Assembly (NCBI GenBank): GCA_963643985.1
Contig: CAVINP010000125.1
Span: 1 to 5,346, forward strand
From: SFTH01 sp963643985
Lineage (GTDB): Bacteria; Bacillota; Clostridia; Christensenellales; Aristaeellaceae
DNA: 5,346 nucleotides
Reading direction: 5' to 3'
In this document: one piece after another, positions 1-5,346 of the stretch
Position numbering within the stretch: the first letter of the stretch is position 1
Layout of the letters: every line of letters begins with the position of its first letter
Made by a program: the position numbers and the translations under genes
The notes under the pieces: model-generated
Seen by the model: the letters and a program-made list of their open reading frames with translations, nothing else
Database searches by the model: none
What the model was told of the DNA's origin: nothing

Positions 1-152
1 GACTGGAGTCCATCCGCGCGGGCTTTGATGATTGCTGGGCCAACCGCGATTACAAGACGATCGTGGCCGTCGGTAATCGCCTGCCGGAGGATGTGCTGCA
101 GGAGGATGCATCCTTGCTGATGTACTACGACAACGCGTGCAATATGATCTGA
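1..152 (+). CDS. pglX: 3' end of a probable BREX adenine-specific DNA methyltransferase (PglX/PglXI type), partial
   Basis: This open frame enters from the left edge (codons begin at base 3) and ends at TGA 150-152, giving 49 C-terminal residues. The tail contains YKTIVAVGNRLPEDVLQED followed by LLMYYDNACNMI. From memory this resembles the C-terminus of the DUF1156/COG1743-type adenine methylases that serve as PglX in type 3 BREX. No catalytic motif is inside the window, so the product call rests on this tail and on the next three genes, which follow the type 3 BREX order. If correct, the enzyme methylates the N6 of adenine in a host recognition motif and marks self DNA. The final A of the stop codon is also the first base of the downstream palindromic repeat, so the extreme C-terminus may have been trimmed by that insertion. 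An alternative is another large component of the same operon, such as an ATPase. Confidence 0.6.
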   Translation, partial: LESIRAGFDDCWANRDYKTIVAVGNRLPEDVLQEDASLLMYYDNACNMI

Positions 153-351
153 ACCCCTCCACCGCTCGCGGTGCCGCGCTCGAATCTGCAAGATTCGACC
201 GTCGGCAGTCTGCCAAAGGCAGACCGACAAACCTTCGGTTTATCGCCTTGCGGTCCCCCTCCCCTTTCAGGGGCGGCAAGGAGTTGGGACGCGGTGCGTT
301 CCAAAAGGCGCCCCTGAAAGGGGAGCTGGCTGCGAAGCAGACTGAGGGGTT
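152..351. repeat. MITE-like palindromic intergenic repeat
   Basis: A 200-bp non-coding element bounded by an 8-bp terminal inverted repeat, AACCCCTC at 152-159 and GAGGGGTT at 344-351. Inside is a perfect 17-bp inverted repeat (259-275 with 309-325) and a chain of short hairpins with 2-3-nt loops: 160-173, 180-198, 201-228, 229-241, 242-254, 284-304 and 330-340. Nearly every base pairs locally. It fills most of the gap between the methylase-like gene and the helicase gene, a gap that would be unexpectedly large for this tightly packed operon. No transposase and no obvious target-site duplication are seen. The look is that of the non-autonomous palindromic repeats scattered between genes in gut Clostridia (recognition from memory). 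Once transcribed it should fold strongly and could affect mRNA stability or read-through. Confidence 0.75.
259..325. repeat. Perfect 17-bp inverted repeat with nested hairpin (core of the palindromic element)
   Basis: Arm 259-275 (CTCCCCTTTCAGGGGCG) is the exact reverse complement of arm 309-325. Between them sits a second stem, 284-292 with 296-304, of nine pairs including one G-U wobble and a 3-nt loop (GGT). The result is a long, stable stem-loop in RNA or a cruciform in DNA. Each 17-bp arm also contains a small self-complementary part (CCCCTTTCAGGGG), so alternative folds are possible. No U-run follows, so it is not a standard intrinsic terminator. Confidence 0.8.
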
Positions 352-370
352 AAACCCATCATTATCCGTC

Positions 371-376
371 AAAGGA
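371..376 (+). promoter_or_regulatory. Ribosome binding site of the SNF2 helicase gene
   Basis: AAAGGA lies 8 nt before the ATG at 385. It supports that start and falls outside the palindromic repeat, which ends at 351, so translation initiation of the helicase should not be directly buried in the repeat's stems. No convincing -35/-10 pair is visible in 352-384. Confidence 0.7.
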
Positions 377-384
377 CTGATTCT

Positions 385-3069
385 ATGTTTTCTGTCGGCG
401 ATTATGCGCTGCACAAGCGCAGCGGTCATGCCGTTCAGTTGATTGAAGTAAAGACGCTCTGGGGCATCACGACCTGCAAGGTCTATGATGCCTCAGACAA
501 CAAGGTGTTCTCCGTCAGCGCAGACGAGCTTGCGCAGACCGGCACACTCGCCGCTTGCGAGGATTCGTTTGTGCGCTTCGTGGCGGCGTGGTGCCGCGTG
601 CAAAACGAGCTGGCCAACGGCATTGTGTTCGATGTGAGCGAAAGCGTGATTCCGCTGCCGCATCAGCGCTACTGCGTGGAACGTGCGATGGCGACCAACG
701 AAGTGCGCTATATGCTGGCGGACGAGGTCGGTCTGGGCAAGACGATCGAGGCCGGGCTGATCATCAAGGAGCTGAAGACGCGCGGTCTGATCGATCGCGT
801 GCTGGTGGTCTGCCCCAAGGGTCTGACGACGCAGTGGGAAGCGGAAATGCAGGAGAAGTTCGGCGAACGCTTCACCATCGTCACGCCGGAGGACTATGCG
901 ACGCTGCGCAAGATTCACCCGGAAGGCAATATCTACGAGCAGTTTGACAATGTGATCACATCGATGGACGCCATCAAGCCGCTGGAAGGGCGCAAGGGCT
1001 GGACGGCAAAGCAGGTGGAGCAGTACAACGAAGAGCGCATTCAGTCGGTGGTCGCGGGTGGCTGGGATCTGATCATCATCGACGAGGCGCATCGCGTGGC
1101 CGGCTCGAGCAGCGATGTGGCGCGGCATAAGCTGGGCGCGATGCTCTCGCAGAGCAGCCCCAATCTGCTGCTGCTGACGGCCACGCCGCATTCGGGCAAG
1201 TCCCAGCCGTTTTTGCGCCTGATGCGCATGCTGGACGCATCCGCATTTCCGAATCAAAACGCCGTGGTGCGCGAACAGGTCGCGCCGTATCTGATCCGCA
1301 CGGAGAAGCGTGAGGCGATGGACAATGACGGCCATCCCCTCTTCAAGGCGCGGCATACGCAGATTGTGCAGGTGCAGTGGGAACTGCGGCACGATCTGCA
1401 GCGGCAGCTCTACGAGGCGGTGACGGAATATGTGCGCCAAGGGTACAACCGCGCGGTCAAGAGAAGGCAATCGTACATCGGCTTTCTGATGATACTGTTC
1501 CAGCGGCTGGTGTCGTCCAGCACGGACGCGATTGCGGACGCGCTGCAGCGGCGCATCTATGCGCTGGAACATCAGCAGGACAATCTGCACGCGGTGCTCA
1601 CGGAGGACATGGTCGAGAATGATCCGGAAGAATCTCTGGAGGAGACGCTGCACACCATGTCTGCGGGCATTGATCAGGAAGTCATTGAGCTGGAGACGCT
1701 TCTGATGCTCGCCAACGGTGCCAAGGCACAGCACATGGATGCCAAAGCGGAAAAGCTGGTGGATATCCTGCAGCACATACGAATCACGGATGATTCCGCC
1801 AAGATCATACTGTTTACGGAGTTCTGCGCAACGCAGAAATCGCTGCAGCAGCTCTGCGAATTTGAAGGGTTCACGACCACGCTCATCAACGGCAGCATGT
1901 CGCTGGACGAGCGCAATGCCTCGCTGGCGGCTTTCCGCCGCGAGAAGCAGATCCTGATTTCCACCGATGCCGGTGGCGAGGGCCTGAACCTGCAGTTCGC
2001 GCACATCGTGATCAACTTTGACCTGCCGTGGAACCCGATGAAGATCGAGCAGCGCATCGGCCGTGCGGACCGTATCGGGCAGACGCAGGATGTCGAGGTC
2101 TACAACTTTGTGCTGGAGGATACGGTGGAAAACCGCGTGCGCGAGGTGCTGGAGTGCAAGCTGAATATCATCTTTCAGGAACTGGGTATCGACAAGATGC
2201 AGGATGTGCTCGATTCCGACAGCGCGGACATGGACTTCACGAAGGTCTATATCAGGTCCATCGCCGAGCCGCAGTACATCAATTCCTTCGCCAATGATCT
2301 GGGCAAGGATGTGCAGAAGCAGGTCAAGGCCGCTGCGGCGGTGCGCGAAGTCATACGCGACGAAAAGACATTGAAACCCAATCCGGATCTGGAGCAGCAG
2401 CAGGCATCCTTCCATTCCGTGATGCACTGCATGATGCGCGAATACTACGCATGGAAGCACATGGATAGCGATCTGCTGGATGAGACGGTGTACCACGAGG
2501 ATCTGAGCGTTTCCGACCCGCGCATCAAGGATGTTCTGGGCATGAACCAGTACTGGCACCCGAAGCAGGGCGCACCGGCGTTTCACATTGAGGGGCTGAA
2601 CACCGAGCGCGGCTATTGGACGCTGTGGGAGGTCACCCTGGGCAGCGACGCGGAGGACAAGCGCATGCTGTCCATATTCATCAACGACAACGGCACATTC
2701 CGCCCGGCGGCATCCAAGATGATCTGGGACGAAGTGCTGCGCGGTCAGAAGCGCATGGTCACCCTGCCCAATGAGCCGCTCGATGATGCGACGCTGACGT
2801 CACTGACGGCGAAGGCCTCCGAGATCGCCGAGGACGCGTTTATCGATATGCGTTCGGATTACCGGAAGCGGCACGACGAACAGTACCGTAAGCAGAAGTA
2901 TGCGCTCACGCTGCGGATTGAGGCGGCGCAAAAGATCGGCATTGAGAACATACGCGTATCGCGCATCCGCAAGCTGGAGGCGCAGCTGGAGCAGGCCACC
3001 AAAGATTATGAGATGAAGCAGACCATCTGCCCGACGTTCAGGCCGATGCTGATCTGCGCGACGAGATAA
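385..3069 (+). CDS. brxHII: SNF2-family (RapA/HepA-like) DNA helicase/translocase of a type 3 BREX system
   Basis: An 894-aa superfamily 2 ATPase with every expected motif. A Q-like LPHQ is at residues 91-94, Walker A DEVGLGKT at 113-120, motif Ia VVCPKGLTTQW at 141-151, DEAH at 233-236, TATP at 265-268, motif IV IILFTEF at 474-480, motif V STDAGGEGLNLQ at 526-537, and the arginine-finger motif QRIGRADRIGQ at 556-566. The GEGLNLQ and RIGRADRIGQ forms are typical of the SNF2/RapA branch. Residues 2-49 (FSVGDYALHKRSGH onward) look like a small beta-barrel of CarD or Tudor type. Residues 640-894 form a family-specific C-terminal region ending in a charged, probably coiled-coil stretch (about 822-880). 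It likely uses ATP to translocate on duplex DNA within the BREX complex; it is cytoplasmic, with no signal peptide or membrane segment. It stops one base before pglZ. A class 1 DISARM helicase (drmD) is the main alternative, but a pglZ neighbour argues for BREX. The long antisense open frame across this gene is a composition shadow. Confidence 0.85.
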   Translation: MFSVGDYALHKRSGHAVQLIEVKTLWGITTCKVYDASDNKVFSVSADELAQTGTLAACEDSFVRFVAAWCRVQNELANGIVFDVSESVIPLPHQRYCVERAMATNEVRYMLADEVGLGKTIEAGLIIKELKTRGLIDRVLVVCPKGLTTQWEAEMQEKFGERFTIVTPEDYATLRKIHPEGNIYEQFDNVITSMDAIKPLEGRKGWTAKQVEQYNEERIQSVVAGGWDLIIIDEAHRVAGSSSDVARHKLGAMLSQSSPNLLLLTATPHSGKSQPFLRLMRMLDASAFPNQNAVVREQVAPYLIRTEKREAMDNDGHPLFKARHTQIVQVQWELRHDLQRQLYEAVTEYVRQGYNRAVKRRQSYIGFLMILFQRLVSSSTDAIADALQRRIYALEHQQDNLHAVLTEDMVENDPEESLEETLHTMSAGIDQEVIELETLLMLANGAKAQHMDAKAEKLVDILQHIRITDDSAKIILFTEFCATQKSLQQLCEFEGFTTTLINGSMSLDERNASLAAFRREKQILISTDAGGEGLNLQFAHIVINFDLPWNPMKIEQRIGRADRIGQTQDVEVYNFVLEDTVENRVREVLECKLNIIFQELGIDKMQDVLDSDSADMDFTKVYIRSIAEPQYINSFANDLGKDVQKQVKAAAAVREVIRDEKTLKPNPDLEQQQASFHSVMHCMMREYYAWKHMDSDLLDETVYHEDLSVSDPRIKDVLGMNQYWHPKQGAPAFHIEGLNTERGYWTLWEVTLGSDAEDKRMLSIFINDNGTFRPAASKMIWDEVLRGQKRMVTLPNEPLDDATLTSLTAKASEIAEDAFIDMRSDYRKRHDEQYRKQKYALTLRIEAAQKIGIENIRVSRIRKLEAQLEQATKDYEMKQTICPTFRPMLICATR

Positions 3070-3070
3070 T

Positions 3071-4504
3071 ATGTTCAGGGATGTACTTCGAAAACTGAGC
3101 GGCATGGAATATGCGCCCACGCTGATCGTGCGCGATCGGGACGGGCTGTGGCAGAGATGCTTCGGGCACTGCCTTGTCGCCAGGGATTCCATGCAGCTGC
3201 GGTATCTGTACGAGAAAAATATCCGCATCGACCATGAGGAATGCATCATATGCTACGGCGGCGATTATATGCCGTATGACATTGAACAGGCGCTGCCGGT
3301 GTTCGATGCGGCGTTTGAGAATGTCTTTCCGAGGCTGGACGGCGATACGCTGCGCAGCTTTCGCAATCTTAACCTGGATCTGCTGTCCGTGGCCTATGCC
3401 GATCTCTATGGCAATCTCGGCAGCGATGACACAAAGAGCTTTATCTGTGATACGATGTGGCGAGCGGAATATCTGTCCGAACTGATGCGCCGGTACCGCG
3501 CGGAGTGCGATGCGCTGCTGACGGAGACGATCACCCAAAGGACCTGGATACGCATTGCGGATCGTTTGGGCTTTATACTGATGGGACGGCGCATGGGCGC
3601 AGAGGCGGACGGCTTCGATGTCTGGTATGACAGCATTACAGAACGCTTTTCGCAGTGGATGAACTCGGACTACCGCAAGCTGTCCGGCACGCCGACGAAG
3701 CAGCAGCCGTATCTGCTCAGCTCCGTATTGGATTTCATACGCCGCAACAACGGTGGCAAGATCGCGCTGGTGGTGCTGGACGGCATGAGCTTTGCGGACT
3801 ATCATCTGATTTGCCGCGATCCGGCGCAAAGCCGTTTTGCGTTCCGGACCACGGGCGCATACAGCTTTGTGCCGTCGATCACCTCCGTTGCGCGACAGTC
3901 GCTCTTCTCCGGCCTTCTTCCGGCGGAGCATGAAAAGCCGTTTGACCTCTCCAATGAAGAAAAGCAGTTTCACGCGTACTGGACAAAGAATGGATACAAA
4001 GACAGCGAGATTTTCTTTGCCAAGGACGAAGCGCCGGAATGGCCGAGGCAGACCAAAGTGGCGGGCATCGTCATCAATATTGTGGACGATCTCATGCACA
4101 GCGAGTTGCAGGGCGAAAAGGGCATGCTCACGGGGCTTCGCACGTGGCTGGAAGGCGGCAGGCTGTCTGCGCTGCTTGCGCGACTGATGCAGGATGGATT
4201 TACGGTGTACATGACCGCTGATCACGGCAACACCTCTGCCGTCGCGCAGGGACGTTTTGCCAAGCCCGGCATTCTGACCGAAAGCGCGAGCCGGCGTTCT
4301 GTCATATATAAGTCATTTGCCGGGGCGGAAGCGCTTGATAAGTTTGCAGTGAGCGAGTATACTGGTGCGTACACGCCTCAAGGCTATCGCTATTTCGTGT
4401 TTGATGCGCACAAATGTTATGGCGACAAGGGTGTGGAGTATATTTCTCACGGCGGTATGACGATTGAAGAGATGGTCGTTCCGTTCGTAAGAATCGGAGA
4501 ATAA
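3071..4504 (+). CDS. pglZ: PglZ, BREX alkaline-phosphatase-superfamily protein
   Basis: A 477-aa protein in two parts. The N-terminal region (about 1-130) carries the LIVRDRDGLW, LRYLYE and YDIEQALPVFDAAFENVFPRLD patterns I associate with PglZ N-terminal domains. The C-terminal region (about 225-477) is the PglZ alkaline phosphatase fold. Likely metal and catalytic residues are all present: D237 in VVLDGMS, a Ser/Thr nucleophile in PSITSVAR (probably T271), D339/D340 and H343 in IVDDLMH, D384 and H385 in TADHGN, and H460 in ISHGGMTIEEMVVPF. PglZ is essential in BREX systems studied; its exact reaction is not settled, with phosphatase or nuclease-like activity proposed. The ATG follows the helicase stop by one base, with only a weak GAG at 3063-3065 as a binding site, so translation is probably coupled. 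It looks short for a BREX PglZ (from memory usually above 600 aa), though no motif is missing and no frameshift is seen. Confidence 0.9.
   Translation: MFRDVLRKLSGMEYAPTLIVRDRDGLWQRCFGHCLVARDSMQLRYLYEKNIRIDHEECIICYGGDYMPYDIEQALPVFDAAFENVFPRLDGDTLRSFRNLNLDLLSVAYADLYGNLGSDDTKSFICDTMWRAEYLSELMRRYRAECDALLTETITQRTWIRIADRLGFILMGRRMGAEADGFDVWYDSITERFSQWMNSDYRKLSGTPTKQQPYLLSSVLDFIRRNNGGKIALVVLDGMSFADYHLICRDPAQSRFAFRTTGAYSFVPSITSVARQSLFSGLLPAEHEKPFDLSNEEKQFHAYWTKNGYKDSEIFFAKDEAPEWPRQTKVAGIVINIVDDLMHSELQGEKGMLTGLRTWLEGGRLSALLARLMQDGFTVYMTADHGNTSAVAQGRFAKPGILTESASRRSVIYKSFAGAEALDKFAVSEYTGAYTPQGYRYFVFDAHKCYGDKGVEYISHGGMTIEEMVVPFVRIGE
4496..4499 (+). promoter_or_regulatory. Ribosome binding site of the BrxA-like gene
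   Basis: GGAG lies 6 nt before the ATG at 4506 and inside the last codons of pglZ. It fixes the start of the BrxA-like gene and is clearly stronger than the site before pglZ. Confidence 0.7.
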
Positions 4505-4505
4505 T

Positions 4506-5216
4506 ATGGCAGAGAGAATCGGATTAAGCAAACCACTTCGTCCGGACTGGCTCAATGATGTTGCACTCTATGCAGTGCAGGGGCTGAGCCGCAAGGAAGC
4601 GGGAGAAGAACTGAATAAGACTCTGGGGCAGTGCATTGGTAGTGCCGACACACTCAGGAAGACGCGGAGTATATTGCTTGATGTCTGGTATAAAGTTGCG
4701 CCACAGATGCTGGATGAAGCAAAGGCAATTTACAAAGTAGTCTCCTCAGACGAGAGACCGGCGATTCATTATGCATTGCTGGCCGATCAATATAAAATTT
4801 TCTACGATATGGCGGATGTGCTGGGGCATCTGATGGAGTATCGTGAAATTGTAAGTTCCGCACTCATCAAGGAAAAGATGTATGAAAAATGGGGCGCGCG
4901 TGCAAGTTTGGATCCGGCGCTCTCCAAGAATCTGAAGACGTTCAGAGAGATGCAGTGGCTCTGCTGCCCCGGCAAAAAAACGGAATATGCCTGCGTTGAA
5001 CACAGCATCACGGATATCCATGTGCTGGGTCTGCTGCTGCACGCACTGCTGAAGAACAGTTCACAGGACTATATCAGCTGGGACGCATTCGTTTCAAGCC
5101 CGTTCATGTTTCCGTTCGCCGTCAAAAACGCAGACGAGTCGCACATGGCAGCGTTACCCTATGTTGAGCTTCACCGCTTCGACAACAAGACGATGATGTC
5201 CGTCAAAATTGAATAA
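4506..5216 (+). CDS. brxA: BrxA-like (DUF1819-type) BREX accessory protein
   Basis: A 236-aa soluble protein with no signal peptide or membrane segment. The opening RPDWLNDVALYAVQGLSRKEA, the RKTRSILLDVW segment near 51-61, and ERPAIHYALLADQYKIFYDMADVLGHLM at about 83-110 followed by a probable winged-helix stretch (114-152, with EKWGARASLDPALSKNLKTF) match my memory of DUF1819/BrxA proteins that close type 3 BREX operons. BrxA of other BREX types is a small helical DNA-binding protein, so an accessory DNA-binding role is inferred. The gene starts one base after the pglZ stop and is the last of the tightly packed run, which agrees with brxA being terminal in type 3. It appears more AT-rich in codon choice than the helicase gene. 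The residues beyond about 155 are less recognisable. The family call is from pattern memory and could be confirmed by a profile search. Confidence 0.75.
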   Translation: MAERIGLSKPLRPDWLNDVALYAVQGLSRKEAGEELNKTLGQCIGSADTLRKTRSILLDVWYKVAPQMLDEAKAIYKVVSSDERPAIHYALLADQYKIFYDMADVLGHLMEYREIVSSALIKEKMYEKWGARASLDPALSKNLKTFREMQWLCCPGKKTEYACVEHSITDIHVLGLLLHALLKNSSQDYISWDAFVSSPFMFPFAVKNADESHMAALPYVELHRFDNKTMMSVKIE

Positions 5217-5346
5217 GCGGGATAAGATTTGCAGTGAGAAAATGGACTACTTTAGCAGAACTAAAGGATCGAAGAAGCCAAAGAGGGGCTGACCTAGAGC
5301 GTGTTTCTAAATTCGCCACGATGCATTTTCGGCGTCTTTGCCTGCA
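5217..5346. other. Intergenic region downstream of the operon
   Basis: No convincing gene is seen. A weak hairpin (TTTAG 5251-5255 with CTAAA 5261-5265) and AGCC 5276-5279 with GGCT 5287-5290 are present, but neither is followed by a U-run, so no intrinsic terminator can be called. From about 5297 the sequence (GAGCGTGTTTCTAAATTCGC, then ATGCATTTTCGGCGTCTTTG) has the flavour of a dispersed intergenic repeat or insertion-element edge, cut off by the window end. Confidence 0.4.

Noticed and set aside
259..325. Intrinsic terminator within the repeat
   Set aside because: The stem is strong but no U-run follows it, and the downstream genes need transcription through it unless a new promoter exists, which I could not find.
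137..442. 101-aa + strand open frame starting at GTG 137
   Set aside because: It runs through the palindromic repeat and out of frame into the helicase start; its translation is merely the repeat's sequence.
493..2586. 697-aa antisense open frame
   Set aside because: It mirrors the helicase gene, its translation is rich in H, R, L and Q with no recognisable domain, and the opposite strand carries every SNF2 motif. It is a by-product of GC-rich third positions.
385..3069. Assignment as DISARM drmD rather than BREX brxHII
   Set aside because: SNF2 helicases of the two systems are related, but an adjacent pglZ and a DUF1819-like gene belong to BREX, and no DISARM drmA/drmB/drmC gene is seen in the window.
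3038..4225. 395-aa antisense open frame
   Set aside because: It lies opposite pglZ, has a low-information Arg/His/Ala-rich translation, and the + strand has the full PglZ motif set.
5242..5292. Possible 16-residue peptide (ATG 5242 to TGA 5290-5292)
   Set aside because: Very short, no good ribosome binding site and no recognisable similarity.

Overview
The window reads as the 3' part of a phage-defence operon on the + strand, most likely a type 3 BREX system. Four consecutive genes run in the same direction: the last 49 codons of a gene that looks like a BREX adenine methyltransferase (pglX/pglXI type), a full SNF2-family helicase (brxHII type, 894 aa), a compact PglZ alkaline-phosphatase-fold protein (477 aa), and a small BrxA-like (DUF1819-type) protein of 236 aa. 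The order methylase - SNF2 helicase - PglZ - BrxA matches the last four genes of type 3 BREX (brxF-brxC-pglXI-brxHII-pglZ-brxA). On that reading, brxF and brxC should lie just upstream of base 1.

Layout. 1-152: 3' end of the methylase-like gene. 152-351: a 200-bp palindromic, MITE-like repeat with 8-bp terminal inverted repeats and about eight local hairpins, sitting exactly at the stop codon. 352-384: short leader with a good ribosome binding site. 385-3069: SNF2 helicase. 3071-4504: PglZ. 4506-5216: BrxA-like protein. 5217-5346: non-coding as far as can be seen, with no convincing terminator and possibly the edge of another repeat near 5297-5346. The last three genes are separated by one base at each junction, both of the form TAATATG, so they are almost certainly co-transcribed and translationally coupled. 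No promoter is visible, and the operon promoter is expected upstream of the window.

Organism. Base composition is moderately GC-rich. The repeat between the first two genes (inward-facing CCCCTTTCAGGGG arms, terminal AACCCCTC/GAGGGGTT) resembles intergenic palindromic repeats I associate with gut Clostridia such as Oscillospiraceae-like lineages. This is recognition from memory, not a search, so the assignment is tentative.

How the parts work together (family knowledge plus inference). BREX methylates a short non-palindromic host motif through PglX and blocks replication of unmethylated phage DNA without obvious degradation. The SNF2 helicase would supply ATP-driven DNA translocation, PglZ a phosphatase/nuclease-fold activity needed for the complex, and BrxA a small DNA-binding accessory role. 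The system itself is a known class. The less ordinary points are the structured repeat lodged inside the operon, the CarD/Tudor-like N-terminus of the helicase, and the apparently compact PglZ.
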